A DNA stretch of 64,000 bases from Ursus arctos. Its lineage: Eukaryota; Chordata; Mammalia; Carnivora; Ursidae. The notes below the pieces were generated by a model. That model was not told where the DNA came from. It searched no databases and saw only the letters and a program-made list of their open reading frames with translations. The translations under genes and the position numbers were made by a program. The stretch spans positions 15,158,501 to 15,222,500 of the forward strand of contig NW_026623008.1 in assembly GCF_023065955.2 (NCBI RefSeq), read 5' to 3'. Positions 11,111 to 23,624 of this stretch are shown piece by piece (the first letter of the stretch is position 1; each line of letters begins with the position of its first letter).

Positions 11111-13404
11111 GGTGGCACAAGAGGAGGGGAAGTGAAAATTACTCTGGGGCAGTGCCCTTAAGTCCTTGACAATCCAACTTTGCAATGTCCAAGGACAAAG
11201 GAAACTACTGAACAGGCATAGGCCTGGGGGAGGTGGGGTACATGGGAAGATTTTTAATTCTGGAGTCTTCTGCCCCACTCCCAGGGGGTGGGGGACTTCC
11301 CATTAGCCACTGGAGACAGAGGGAAAGGACTCCAATGCTTCTTCACCTCCTCCTGGCTTACAGCTGGACTTTTACTGAAACCAGGACACTTGCTTACACT
11401 AAGTAACAGGTGTCACCCACCCGAGGAAAAGACCCTTGAAAAAGAAGTTCAATTCACCACACAGCTTCCCAGCCTGGCACAGCAGCTACTGTTTCAGAGA
11501 CACCTAGGGGCATGTGGCATTTGTCAGTTCTTTCACATCCATCTTCCCATTTAAACCTCTAGCCCTTCCCTCTGAGTATTATTGGCCCCTTTTACAGAGC
11601 CTGAAACTGAGGCCCAGGCAAGTAACTTGCCCGGGGACAGAAGCAGTGGCTCCTCCTCCTTCTATCTCATTTCAGAGACCACCCCTTCTAGGAAGCTCTC
11701 CTCACCACCCTCCAGACAAGGTGGCTTCTGGTCCCCTGCTCAGTGTCCCCCCACACCCAGGCCCCCACCTCATGCTTCCCTCTGTTGAAGCACACAGCAC
11801 TCTACGTGGGGGGACCCCGAAGGCAGGGGCCAGGGCTCCTCAGGCCCTGTCTCCCCCAGGGCCAAATCTGCAGCTAGAGTCTCCACGGGAGTTTGAGGGA
11901 AGGCAGGAGGCCAGGGAGGGAGGCTGGAAGCCCATCCCGGGCGCCAAGGCCAGGCCACCGGCGCCGGCGTCCCACTGCAGCCTGTTTGCGGATGGATGGT
12001 GAAGAAGCTCACATGCCTCCCAAGTAGAAATCCGCTCCGATGAAGAGCTGTTTATTTTTCAGGGCACAAAAGACGAGGTGCCCCTCCTACGACGCCTGCC
12101 TCGGGCTCTGCAGTGAACTGAACCCACCCAAGACGTGGATGCAGCCTGGCTGGCTCGGCGAGGAGCACGGAGGCCCAGCCTGTGAGCGACTGCCACTCCA
12201 CCAACAATGGTGGCCTCTATCCACACCCCGCCAGAGCCGGAAGGGGCCTCCCATTCCCTGTCCTGTTGGGTCCCCACAGCCACCTGGGGCCTCAGCAGGG
12301 TATCACTTCCATGTTACAGGAGAAGTGGGAGGGAGGTGCTGGACAGGCAAGAAACCTGCTCTGTGCTGCCTGACAAAATGTAGCTCCTGACCCCAGAACG
12401 TTCTGCCAGGCTCCCAAAGAGAAGACCGAGGATGCGGGAGGAGGCAGGACTCAACAACCCCTCCCTCGCCGCCCAGGTCACCTGGCTGGAGAGCGAGAGG
12501 CCCAGGATGAGAATGCTTGCCTGCCTGACCTCGTGCTGCTGCCTCCAAGGACCCCAGCCACACGGCTAGGACGTGGCCGAGCTGGACCTCGAACCTGGGT
12601 CCTGCTCTCTTAGTCCTGTGCTCTTTGTGGAAGGGGGAGCTGCTTCTTCAGGGGGGACCCTCACGGAGTCCAGGCACCGAGCTGGCTAATCGCCTTGTTT
12701 GCAGTGCGGGGAGCACGCCCGACCCTGCGGCTCCAGGGAAAGGAGAACACAGCTGCTCTGTGGGGAGTCTGCCCTGATCTGCTCGTTCCTGCCCCGGCCC
12801 CCCGGAGCCTGATGCTCACGAGAAGGTGGAGACTGGGCTGGGAGGAGTGGGAACCACAGCTCGTTCCCCGGCCCCAGGCCTCCAGCCTCACAGAGAAGGT
12901 AGTGAAAGCCAGACAGGGGTGTGACGGTGCCCTGGAAACCCCACCCTGTGGCAATCAAAGGCCTGGGGTGACCAGAAATGAGAAATAGTAGAAATGCTCC
13001 CATGGTTCTGACAACAAAGTCCTCTAGCCCAGTGACACCTGGGCGTGATCCTATTTGCTGCCACGGCGTGAGTCATTCTGATGGTTCTTGCCATTGGTTT
13101 GCCCAAGGCGGGGGATCTTCAAGGAATCTTGGAGCGTGCCAGAGGCAGGAAAAGCAGTCCCCAGTGAAATTCGCAGGCCTGCGACTCCTTGGCCACACCC
13201 TCTGAGCTGTTTTCACGTCTTTCTAAGCCTCTGCTCCCGCAGTTCCTGTCTTAGGAGCTCGTGATTGGCTGGGATCCGTGAGGTCCCCATAGGTCATCTC
13301 ACATGCACTCACGTTATGTGTTAGTCCAGTATTATTAGTCAAGAGGCACAACAACAGCGTGGGTAGAAGTTCTAGAGCCGAACCTCAGTTCAGTTGCCCC
13401 CGGG

Positions 13405-13600
13405 GCCACTTCCCAGCTGTGTGACCTTGCGCAAGTGACAGCCTCTCTGTGCCTCAGCTGTCTCATCTGGAAAATGGGGATGACAATCACTGTAGCTCTC
13501 TCGCAGGACTGTTGCCATCCTCGAGGAACTTAAAACAGACGAAGTGCTTAGAGCAGTGCTGGGCACACAGCATGTGCTCGCTGTTAGTTCTGCTTCTTCA
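13405..13600 (+). repeat. MIR SINE
   Basis: cccagctgtgtgaccttgcg, ctctgtgcctcagctgtctc, atctggaaaatggggatgac and agcagtgctgggcacacagc: near-complete MIR in order. Confidence 0.85.
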
Positions 13601-13619
13601 TTCCGTCATCACTTACACA

Positions 13620-14110
13620 ACCGCAAGGCTCAAAAACCTTCCATCGATCCTCACCACCAAAAGAACTCCGAACTCCTCCCTCTCCAGGTCCATCCTCCAT
13701 ATGCCCCTCAGGTGTGTGGTCGCCACCCTGACCCTGACCCTGACCCAGCCCCACAGGAGTCAACCACTCAATGGGAGTCCATGGAGTTCTTGATGCATGT
13801 CAGGCCTGGGCTGCAAGCTGAGGGGCAGCTCCAAGTAGGACTTGGTCTTCACCCCCAAGGGAACAACGGCTGATACCCCCTCTCCCAGGTCTGGGCCCCC
13901 TCCCCACCACTGTTCTCCATCTCTGGCCTGTCTCCTCCTCCAGGAAGCCCTCCCCACTTCCTTCCCCATGGTGTGCCCCCCCGAGTGGCACCTGTATTAT
14001 GTGCAGGCGTTGTCTGGGCACCTCCATGCCTGGGATGGAGAGGACCTGGGGGGTGGGCAACAATCCTCTTACTACTTTCCAGCCCTGGCACCCAGCACAC
14101 AACCTGGTAT
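13620..14110 (+). mobile_element. L2 LINE-like 3' fragment
   Basis: Weak L2 features (aaaaaccttccatcgatcct; ctccaggaagccctcccc; ccctggcacccagcacacaa). Contains the TGACCC hexamer run at 13727-13746. Confidence 0.5.
13725..13747 (+). repeat. (CCCTGA)n hexamer repeat
   Basis: Three and a half tandem copies of ccctga (accctgaccctgacc...). Short, possibly young. Confidence 0.85.
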
Positions 14111-14944
14111 ACAGATAACTAGATAACTTGTATCTCGGGTTTTCATGAGGATATAAGCATCAGTGACTTCAACAAAGAAGAAACAGTAGAGTTTAGTTGC
14201 TTGATGACAATCACGTAAAATCAAACAGAACAATATCAGGCAAGGGACAAGACAGTAAAAATATGGCTGTCACTCCTGAAGATGATACCATGTGATGCTT
14301 ATTATCACTATTATGTCACCTATTACACTGCTCAGTCTTTTAGAGGAGAAATTTCCATTTGATTAATTTCTTTTTAAATTTACCACAACATTCCTATTTT
14401 GATACTAGGAATCCTAGGAATTGGCTCAGATCCCTTTTTTTTCTTGGCTGCCAGGAAACTGGCAGCCAAATCAGAAACTCATTTATGGGCACTTTCCTGG
14501 TCTTTATGTTCAGCCTTTTCCTTGTCCACATTTTTCAGTCTGTTTTCTCTGATCCTGATTTTCCATTTTGATTGCATATTATCTTATTGAATGAGTTTTG
14601 GTCATAACCCATCATGAATCCTTCGCAGAATAAAGTAAACTATAAGCAACCTCTAGCAGGAATGCCCCTTCCCTAATCCACTCTCCAGGTAATGCAGTGT
14701 CAAGGTACTTATTCAGCAGTGTGGGTGAGGCAGTCAAGACAGACCCGGGCCCAACCCCAGGATCCTGGGCCCACGTCGTTTCCCCTCTGGGACCTCATTT
14801 TCCATATCTGGAGAAAGGGTTGTTGTGGACAGCCTGGTATACAGACAGCACTGTATCCCAGCCCCAAGTGAACCCACTTCACACTTGCTTCTCTTTATTT
14901 TCCTCTCTCACCTTTCCCATTTACTTCTGCCCTCATCCATATAT

Positions 14945-15087
14945 TTTTTTAAATTTTTTTATTTAAGTATGCTCCACGCCCAGGATGGAGCCCAACGTGG
15001 GGGCTTCAACTCATGACCCTGAGATCAAGACCTGAGCTGAGATCAAGAGTCAGACGCCTAACTGACTGATCCACCCAGGAGCCCCTA
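14945..15087 (-). mobile_element. CAN-SINE fragment, older
   Basis: Minus-oriented tRNA-related part: gctccacgcccaggatggag, then agagtcagacgcctaactga and the reverse head. Duplication ccctcatccatatat (14930-14944) and ccctcgcccacatat (15088-15102). Confidence 0.88.
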
Positions 15088-15269
15088 CCCTCGCCCACAT
15101 ATCTGATCTTGGCCTTCATTCAGCCAACACTGGCCTGACTCTAGCCGTGCCGTTGTGCTCAGGACAAAAATAACAGACTCCCTGCTGACCAAGGTCAACA
15201 TCAACAGCGATAAGCCCCGTGAGAGTAGGTACTCTTGATATGTGACAAAAGTGGTAGTTTACCTCTGTG

Positions 15270-15715
15270 GCCTTGCTCCCCAACACACGTTCTCCCACTC
15301 TAATAAGGAGGAAAATAGCAGACAAATCCCGATGAAGAAGCATTCTACAAAATACCCAACAGTACTCTCAAAGCTGTCAAGGTCATCAGACAAGGCAAGT
15401 CTAAGAAACTGTCACAGTCAAGAGGAGTTAAGGAGACAGGACTCTAAATGTAATGGGGTGTCCTAGGTGGGATCCCAGAACAGAAAAGGGACATTAGGTA
15501 AAAGTGAAAGAAATCTGAATAAAGTATAGAATATACTGAATAAAGTATATTCAGTTAGTAATAATGTGTCAATTGTGACAAATGTCCTATATAAGATGTT
15601 AAAAACAGCGGAAGCTGGGCGTGCGGTGTAAGGGAACTCTCGGAACCACCTTCTCAATAATGCTATAAATCTGAACTCTTCTACAATAAAATGTTTGTTT
15701 TTTTAAATGCCACAA
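15270..15715 (+). mobile_element. L1M-type LINE 3' end
   Basis: actgtcacagtcaagaggag, then ggacattaggtaaaagtgaa, gacaaatgtcctatataaga and ctacaataaaatg follow the order of an old L1 3' untranslated region. Confidence 0.7.
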
Positions 15716-15803
15716 CTGCTGCCCCAAAAACATAAAAGTGTCATCGACATGGACGCAAGCCCAGCACTGCCCAGTTCTCAAGGCTCTATTATACCCTGAT
15801 CTT

Positions 15804-15995
15804 TTTTTTTTTTTTTTATGAATTCATTTATTTATTTATTTGAGAGAGAGAGAGCACGAGCGGGGAAAGGGGCAGAGGGAGAAGCAGACTCCCCACTGAG
15901 CAGGGAGCCCGATTCAGGACTCAATCTCAGGACTTCGGGATCATGACCTGAGCCGGGCAGACGCTTAACCGACTGAGCCACCCAGGTGCTCCTAT
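15804..15995 (-). mobile_element. CAN-SINE
   Basis: T-rich tail, (GA)n, gggatcatgacctgagccgg and gactgagccacccaggtgct. Duplication ctgatctt at 15796-15803 and 15996-16003. Confidence 0.93.
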
Positions 15996-16004
15996 CTGAT
16001 CTTA

Positions 16005-16130
16005 CTTGTGTCTCATGAGCACCCTGTGGAATAAGCCCTGGGACCCCCATTTTATAGATGTAGAGACCGAGGCTGGAGAAAGGAAGCAGCTTGCCCGTTG
16101 GTGGCAGAACTGGGGCTCGACTCATACCTT
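16005..16130 (-). repeat. MIR SINE fragment
   Basis: ccattttatagatgtagaga, gcagcttgcccgttggtggc, actggggctcgactca: reverse-complement MIR. Confidence 0.55.
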
Positions 16131-17039
16131 CCTGACCCTCTCAGGGCCTCTTCCTCTTTTCTTGGGCCACCTCCCTGAGGCCTGGCTCCCTAGGCCGACC
16201 TCTGTGGAGACTACAGGCTGCCCTGCGTTGTATTGTGTGGACAGAACACAGAAGAGGAGGTGGGGGATGGGGAGGGAGACTCCACTTGGTACTACCAAGG
16301 GGGTCAGATGGAGCTGGAGGCCAGACAGGGAAAGGGGGGAGGTAGACAGGAGTTGGGGGCAGGGAACGCCTAAAAGTGAGACTCAGAGACAGACAGAAGG
16401 CCAAGGGCACACAGCGTCCATGGGAGACCAAGGCTGCTCACAGCCTCCTCAGAGTCATTGGCGGCCCTGCCAGCCCATGAGTCAATCACCCTGGTCTGGA
16501 CCAGAGAGTCCCAGGCGGAGCTCCCCCAGCACGCTGGCAGAGGAGACATGCCCACACATGCAGGGAGCTGGAAAACACTCCCCTACTTGGCCCGATGTTG
16601 ACTCACCTGCCTGGGGGCCCTGGGAGGCACTGAGAGCCTTACTCTGTGCTGCCAACCAACCACCTCAGTGCTGCTGGGGAGGCCAGCCCATGCCCAAGCC
16701 CCAACCCTGGCCAGCAACCTCCTCCCTACTCCCTGATACGGGCCACACATTACACCGCTGACCATGCCTCTCCCCACGTCCCCCCATGTGACAGCCTCCG
16801 TCTGTCACCTCTGCCCCTCCGGGGGGGGTTCCTAGGCTCTGCCCCTCCTCCCCCTGGAAGCCTTCCGGGTTGGCCCCCTGACCCGCTTGATCTCTGATTA
16901 TCACCCCCCCACCCCCACCCCAGTCCCTCATCTTGCAGCTGGCTCCAAGCAGAACTTTCTAAACTAACTGATAGGGTCCAGTCACTCTCCTCCTTCACAC
17001 GCCAGCTCCCTGGAACTGGCAGAAAAAAAGCAGGGGCCT

Positions 17040-17345
17040 AGGCCTGGCTTCCAACCTCCCCTCCTTCCCCTCCCTTCCTTTTGAGCTTCTCACTCACCAG
17101 TCCTCCCTCACATGCTTGAAGCTCAGTCGAATATGTACAGTTAGTCCCCTAGCCACACCTCGCTTCCTGCTGCCGGGCCTCTGCATATCCACTGCCCTCT
17201 GCCCATGAGGCCTCTCCTCACCTCTTTCCCCTGGCTAACTCTTCAGCTCAGATGAACCTTCCTCCAGGCAGCCTTCTCGGACTTCACTGTGACCTTCCTC
17301 CCCAGCAGCACCCTGCATGACCTTCTAGCATCTCATCCCAACACA
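17040..17345 (+). mobile_element. L2 LINE 3' fragment
   Basis: ctaactcttcagctcagatg, then aaccttcctccaggcagcct and tctcggacttcactgtgacc match the conserved L2 end. Confidence 0.6.
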
Positions 17346-17364
17346 GTGACCGACAGCCAAGTGC

Positions 17365-17535
17365 AGCCGTGTGACCCTGACAAAGTCATCCCACTTCCTG
17401 TCTGGGCTTTGGTTTTCTTGTCTATCAAGTGGAGATGATAATGGTACCTACTCCATAGGGTCTTTATACAAGCAAATAAAATAAGACACATAAAGTCCTC
17501 AGTCCAGTGCTTTAAGAGAAGCGGCACCCAGGAAA
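17365..17535 (+). repeat. MIR SINE
   Basis: cgtgtgaccctgacaaagtc, ttggttttcttgtctatcaa and gtggagatgataatggtacc. Confidence 0.75.
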
Positions 17536-18299
17536 CGTTAGCATGGGTAGCGGTAGGTTCAGGAAACACGAATCCCATCCTGCTGGGAATGACAGAAGAT
17601 GGGAAGGGAAGGAACAATTAGGAGGACCTAGAACATGCTAGGTGCTGGGCCTGGCACTTGTTGGCACGAAGTATCTCCTTGCCTCTTCCCCGCTGCATAG
17701 TACAAAACAACTGTAACACAGGGAGCATTAGTAACATGCCCAGAGTCATACACCTGGTAAATAACAAAGCCCAGATGGCAGCCCAGGTGCACCAATGCCC
17801 AAAGCTTGTGGTTTTGCCATGACAACAAATAAGATGGCAGCCCCAACCTGGTCCATCCTTCCCACTTGAGGCATCACCTCCTGGCTGGGTTAAAGGGCCA
17901 ACTTGCTCTGGTCTTCTCTAAGCACTAAGTTCAAAACAGACCTGAAACCTGCAGGGGGCCCTATGCTGTGCAGGATGACCAGTCTGCGTAAGTCCCAAGC
18001 TGAGGACACCACGTGTCCCTGAACAATTTGCTGATCTAATCACATAAAACTTAGGACAAAGTTAATCTGCCTCACTTGATATTTATCATGGTCATGCCTG
18101 AACTACCCCATAATTAGGCTCAGCCAGGAAGCAGCTCATGGAAATGGTTATAATTAGTATTTGTGTTATGTGGGTGGTTAGTGAGGGCCCGGAAGAGGGA
18201 GGAGGAAGCAGGTAAGGCAGGAAGCTTTGGGGACTCCTTGGGTCCATGAACGGAGGGTGGCTGGGGCCCTCCCGGTTTGTGCCAGACCCCACGCCAACC

Positions 18300-18460
18300 A
18301 ACTCACGTGGATGATCCTGTTTAACTTTCATGATGACTCTGTGACATGGGCCCTATTCTCCCTTTTCTAAAGTGAGGAAACAGATTCAGAGAGGTCATTC
18401 ACTTATCCAAGGTCACACAGCCAGTGACCAACAGAGCCAGGGTTCACACAGGGCTGCTCG
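18300..18460 (-). repeat. MIR SINE
   Basis: agtgaggaaacagattcaga, then cttatccaaggtcacacagc and cagagccagggttcacac, reverse-complement MIR. Confidence 0.8.
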
Positions 18461-18649
18461 TCTCCCCATCTGGCCCCAGTGATGTCGTGGACAGCAGGCC
18501 TGGGCTTGGGCTGGGAGGCAGGAGATCTACATTTTGGCCTTAGGTCTCATGGTGCCTTAATGCTGGGCCTCAGCAAGCGACTTCCCCTCTCCAGAACACA
18601 GACAGAAGGTGTTCCCGTCAGGCTGGGAGTGGCTGAAAGTGTGGATTTG

Positions 18650-18815
18650 GGAGTGGGGCTCCCTGGATTCTAATCTTGGGGCAAACCACTCCATCTGAGC
18701 CTCAGCATCCTCGTCTGTACAAGGGAGACAATGGTGTTGCCCTCACAGGGGTGGGAGGGTCAAACAAGCTGAAAAACAGAACACTGCCTGAATGTTATCA
18801 TCCTTTATGGGGAAA
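18650..18815 (+). repeat. MIR SINE fragment
   Basis: ggattctaatcttggggcaa, tgagcctcagcatcctcgtc, tgtacaagggagacaatggt. Confidence 0.6.
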
Positions 18816-19872
18816 GCATGGGCTTTGAAGTCAGTTTTTCCATCTGTGAAATGGGGAGGTAGTTGCTGGAGTCGAACGGTGGTTCACAAGCACATACATT
18901 TTTAATCATATATTTATATTACAAAGTTAACATGGCAACCCAAAATGCAAAAGAGATGTACGCGGAGCTGCCACTTAGGTATTCGATGACCCCATAACCT
19001 GACCCCAAACTGGCTTCCTCAAGGGTTCCAGGAATGGAGTTTGAAAATCACTCCTTTACATTGCTTCTTCAAAACTGATGGCTCTAAAGTGAGGTGGATA
19101 CTGGGAGTGGTGGCCTGGGGCCACGATGGTGCTTGCCCCAGAGGGTGGGCCCGGGGGTGGGCACTGGGTGGGCACGAGGGGGGGGCAGCTGGGCCACGCC
19201 CATAGTGCCATTCACTGGGGCCTGCTGGCCGCCGCCATTCAAGCTGGACAATGGCCTCCCAAGAGCTGGCTGAGGAGCCAGGGCAAGAGCACGGGACCCA
19301 CAGTCCAGCCTAGCCACGTGGCCCCGAGCAGGTCACAGCACCCGGCTGCCTCACAGTAAGACCCCGAGTGATAAGACCATTCTCATCTGGTGACATCAGG
19401 ACAACACTGACTCAAGGCCTACAAAGCCTTTGCGACTGTGAAAGCCTGCCCCAAATTAATGTTCTTAGCTTACTTCTAGTAGGTTATTTTCTCTCCCTAA
19501 GAGCACCGTCTGGAGCCAGACTACATGGGTTCAAGTCCCAAGTCCACCGTGAACTGGCCGAGTCCCCGGCGTTCCGTCACGGAGCCTGCGGCCTCCCGCA
19601 TAAGACGACAACACGCAGGGCCCGGGGGGCGCCTGACACACAGCAGGCACTCAGTAAGTGCTGGCTGCTCTGGGGTTGGGGCAACAAGAACTAAAGGCAA
19701 ACCTGCCCCTAGTGCCCTCATCCGTGGAGACACAGCTCCAGCGGGGTGAGGGGCTCCCGATCCTCTAAAGCACGTGCCTTCAGAGGCCGTGGTTCTCAGG
19801 GAGTTTTCGGTTCTGCGCTCAAGTACGGATCCAGCTAGATGGGGATCTGTCTGTCCTTTGACGTTAAAAGTC

Positions 19873-19891
19873 CAATTCAATTCAATTCAAT
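19873..19891 (+). repeat. (CAATT)n short tandem repeat
   Basis: Four tandem copies of caatt/attca at this point; low complexity. Confidence 0.8.
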
Positions 19892-20239
19892 AGCGGTTTC
19901 CTGGAGGTTCTGTGGTGCCTGTTTGCCGAGCACCCATCTCGTGCCAGGCCCTCACCACAACCCTGCATGGGAAGCAGCACTGTCCCTGTTTGAAAGATGA
20001 GCAAACTGGGGCTCAGAGGGGTGCCGTGACCACCCCAAGGCCGGGCTGCCCCTTCACAATGCACAGGATATACAGCCAGGCCCAGAGGGCTCCCTGGTGG
20101 GGAGAGCCTAGGGTACCAGCCCACGTCACTTGGGTCTTCTGGTGGGAGGCGGCATCCTCAGTGAGGAGACCCAACTAGCATCATGGCTTACTCAGGAAAC
20201 AACCTTAACCCTAGGGGAACCAGCCGCCTGAAAGGCGGG

Positions 20240-20395
20240 GCTCCCCACAGCCCAGCTCCATGTCACCTCCTCCAAGAGGTCCTCCTTAACCGGTCCCACC
20301 ACCACATCCCTCCTCTGGCCAATGGCCCACCGTCCTTCACCGTGCACCAGAACGGCACGAAGCACTCTACAGACATCACTCATTTGCTCCTGACA
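20240..20395 (+). mobile_element. L2 LINE 3'-end fragment
   Basis: atgtcacctcctccaagagg followed by tcctccttaaccggtcc resembles the L2 terminal block. Confidence 0.5.
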
Positions 20396-20897
20396 ATGAC
20401 TTTCGGCGATGATCTCTACCTCTCTGAGCCTGGCTTCCTCACTGGTAAGATGAGGGATATATGATAACAACACATATTGCAAAGGTGGGTAGGACGATCC
20501 AACTGGAAAAAAACAAACACACTGGCAAATGCTCTCTTAGCACTCACTTCCTGCCAGCCTGGCTCAGTAACACAGCAGAGCCAGAGGGGAGGGTCTGGCC
20601 TGTCCCCACCACTCCCCTCAGGCTGCTGGGACACTCCCCGGCCAGGGACCACAGACCCTCTTTTCCCACAACGCCTGGTCCTGAGGGACATGGCCAAATG
20701 GAGCAAAAGGAGCACTGGAGTGGAAGCCAGGAGTCCAGGTTCGGGTTCTGGCTGTACCCTCGCTGGGGCTGTTTCCTCCTGGGCCCCCTCCCCAAGGCGA
20801 GAGGGGGTGATAGAAATGCAGCATTGTTTTGCCTGATGATTCTTATCTTCCTCTGCCCAAACTTCCCTCATAGGCTTGTCTGGATGAAGTGCAGAAA

Positions 20898-20926
20898 GGG
20901 GCTAGGGCTGGGGCTGGGGCTGGGGG
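20898..20926 (+). other. G-quadruplex-prone GGGGCT repeat
   Basis: Five guanine runs of 3-5 bases separated by CT or CTA (gggg, ggg, gggg, gggg, ggggg). Fits the G3+N1-7 pattern on the + strand, opposite to the ECE1 transcript. Confidence 0.7.
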
Positions 20927-21389
20927 CATGAGCACACCAGCCGGGATGCTCCAGCCCCCAGCTCCCCCAGCAGCAGCACCCTGGCCTGGCCCTGGGCCCC
21001 TCTGGCTGATCCTTCCCTTCTCCCCTGCCTCCCTCCCCGGCCTGGGCTCTCCCCCTGCCATGTTTCTGCTCCTTCTGCCCCCGCTTGCCCAGTGATCCCC
21101 GAGAGCCTCATCAGGCATCAGCCAGGCTCTGATCCTCCCAACCCCACCCCTGGCTGCTTTCCCAGCACTTCCTACAATCAGGACTCCACCAACTGACAGC
21201 TGAGGTGTCTGAACTTGCACACTGCCCGTGCCAGGGCAGTGCCAGCGGGCGGGGCTGAGGCATGCTCTCATTGCCTGTTCAGGGTGGTGGCGCCCCGGGG
21301 AGCTGGCGAAGCTGCACCCCAAGTGGCGTGATCGACCCCGCAGCCTCTCCCGCCACTCTCACTCCCAAGGGGAGTTATGAGCGTGGCCT

Positions 21390-21600
21390 CAGGAATCAGT
21401 CAGGGTTCAAATCCCAGCCAAGTCCTCGCTTTATAACCTTGGGCAAGTCCCCTAATCCCTCTCTCTGGTGTAGCTTACTCATCTGTAAAATGGATTTATT
21501 AATAAGTTGTTAGGAGGATTAGATGACTTAATAACATCAAACACTTAGAAGAGGACCTCTAACAAAGGAATCACTTAACAAAGATCACTATTATTATTGC
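21390..21600 (+). repeat. MIR SINE
   Basis: gggttcaaatcccagccaag, ataaccttgggcaagtcccc, cttactcatctgtaaaatgg, gttaggaggattagatgact. Confidence 0.85.
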
Positions 21601-21609
21601 TAACAGTCT

Positions 21610-21745
21610 GATTAGCCCAAGGCAGAACTCGCCAACTGGCAGCCCACAGGTCAAGTCTGGCCCACAGGTGTGCATTATTTGGCCTGCAGTGACGTACAAG
21701 GGTCTGAATTCCCCTATTTAGGAGAGTCTACACGAAAATCAGTAT
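21610..21745 (+). repeat. Old DNA-transposon-like fragment
   Basis: ggcagaactcgccaactggc, then agcccacaggtcaagtctgg and ttatttggcctgcag match a dispersed 'gccaactggtggcccgc' element that I believe is a hAT-type remnant. Name uncertain. Confidence 0.4.
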
Positions 21746-21974
21746 TTTCAGCTTTCCTCTGGAGCCGAGGAGGGGCTGCCCCCTTGGTGACAGGCCACAA
21801 GTCCCCAGGGCCCCACAGCCCTCCCACCCCACCCCACTCCTCCTTGGCTCCTCCTCCTTGCTGCAACCCAGGGTCAGCTGTCACTTGTCATCATGCAGTG
21901 CTCTGGTTTTTATAACAAAGAGAAAAGAGAAGTATTTCTTGTCCCCTTGTCTTAGAGTGGGAAAATGATTTATG

Positions 21975-22235
21975 TGAGGCTGAAACAGGGCAAAATGAAT
22001 CTATGGTGACAGAAATCACAATAGCAGTTGCCTCTGAGGATAGGACTTCCTGGAAAGAGGCAGGAGAGAACCTTTTGGGGGAATGGAAATGTTCTAGAAA
22101 TGTCCCGTATCTTGATTCCACTGTGTTTTCACGCGTGTCTCTGTTTGTCAAAACTCATCAAACTGTTTGCTTCCGGCCTGTGCATTTCACTGGACGTAAC
22201 TTACACCTTGATAAGAAAAGAAGAAGCTGAAACTG
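21975..22235 (+). mobile_element. L1M-type LINE 3' end
   Basis: tctatggtgacagaaatcac, agcagttgcctctgaggata, ggaatggaaatgttctagaa and gtcaaaactcatcaaactgt: the standard order of old L1 3' ends. Confidence 0.75.
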
Positions 22236-22444
22236 AAAGATGGGTCAGGAGGGTCTCACGTTTCAAAGAAAACGGTGACTAACTCCTTCGCGGTGTGAAG
22301 AGAACGCCATGAGTTTAATACACCCACAAAGAAGAAGCCTGAGGTGCCCCTAGGAAATCAACCTGGTCCCCCTACTCACATGTGAGTTGGAGACCTACAG
22401 TCTGAGGCCATGACTGATCTTCGAAGAACTGCACAGACCCATGA

Positions 22445-22790
22445 TGTCCAGCACAGTGGCCATTAGCCGCATGTGGCTACTGAAATTAAAATTAAAATTA
22501 AAAATTCAATTCCTGGGGGCATTTGAGTGACTCAGTCGGTTAAGTCCTGGGATCGAGCCCCACATTGCCTGGGGCTCCCTGTTCAGTGTGGAGTCTTCTT
22601 CTCCCTCTCCCTCTGCCTGCTGCTCCCCCTGCTTGTGCTCTCTGTCAAGTAAATAAATAAAATCTTTAAAAGAAAATCAAATTCAAAAAAGAAAAAGAAA
22701 AAAAATTAAATTCCTCATTTGCACTAGCCACATTTCAAGTGCTCGACAGCCACACATGGTTCATGGACAGCACAGATACAGTACGTCTGC
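22445..22790 (+). repeat. Old DNA-transposon-like remnant with inverted ends, split by a SINE
   Basis: Left end ccgcatgtggctactgaaat and right end catttcaagtgctcgacagc / cacacatggtt are inverted relatives of each other, as in short non-autonomous DNA transposons. A CAN-SINE sits inside. Confidence 0.4.
22515..22700 (+). mobile_element. CAN-SINE, internally shortened
   Basis: gagtgactcagtcggttaag, then directly tcctgggatcgagcccc (the catctgcctttggctcagg block is missing), CT-rich part and aagtaaataaataaaatc tail. Duplication aaattcaattcct (about 22502-22514) and aaattaaattcct (about 22703-22715). Confidence 0.9.
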
Positions 22791-22927
22791 ATAGCCCAGC
22801 AAGTTCTATCGAGGGCACTGGTGTTTGCACTAGCTACAAAGCCCAGGCTCCCTTCTGGATCACCCGCTGGGGCAGGTACCTCGATCACGGCAGTGCCCCG
22901 ACACAGAGGAGGTGCTCAGTAAACAGC

Positions 22928-22963
22928 TGAATGAATGAATGAATGAATGAATGAATGAATGAA
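22928..22963 (+). repeat. (TGAA)n microsatellite
   Basis: Nine tandem tgaa units, grown from the gctgaatgaatga end of an adjacent old repeat. Confidence 0.93.
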
Positions 22964-23624
22964 AGGAGAAGCACACAGTGAGGCCTGGGTTTGAAACCCA
23001 GCTCTGGTCCTTGCCAGCTGTGGGGCCTCCAGCGAATCTCCCCTCGGAGGCTTGGTGTTGTCAGTAGAGATGACCGCACAGCCCTCTCTCCCTCCCTCTC
23101 AGGCCTGGGCACCTACGGCACTGTCCTCACGGGAGCTCAGAGTCCCAGTGGCCAAGAAAAGGCCTGCAGGAGAACGGATGTAGAACAGGTAGGAGGCATG
23201 GGAGGGGCCGCTGGGGGCGGTTCTGTTTGTGAGAGTAGCTTCTGAAACTGGGGGAGGGGGTGGCAGTGCTGGGCCCAACTCCGCGGGTTCAGGAGGGAGG
23301 GCTGCTGAGCACAGGGAAATATCTACGTTGGCCCCCATGCCTGGCCACCAGAATTTGAGCTGAGAAACAGCATCAGACACACGCAAACGCTGCTGTGGTC
23401 ATGGTGGCTGGGACAGGGAGTCACCTCAATCCCCAGAGAGACCCCTCTGTCCTGCAGGGTGTGGACCCCCATCGGGGCAGGCCAAGATGGGGCCCACCAT
23501 AGGGGCTGCTGGGAGCGGAGAGGGCACCTGGCTCAGGGCCCTGCCCCGTCTTCCCAGCACCCACCTTTCTCCATCCTCAACCACATGGGGTGTCTTAGAA
23601 GAGGGGGTGTCAGGGCTCATCGAT

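Noticed and set aside
16006..16761. 251-codon plus-strand open frame
   Set aside because: Starts in a MIR fragment and continues through GC-rich intron; no splice pattern or domain supports it.
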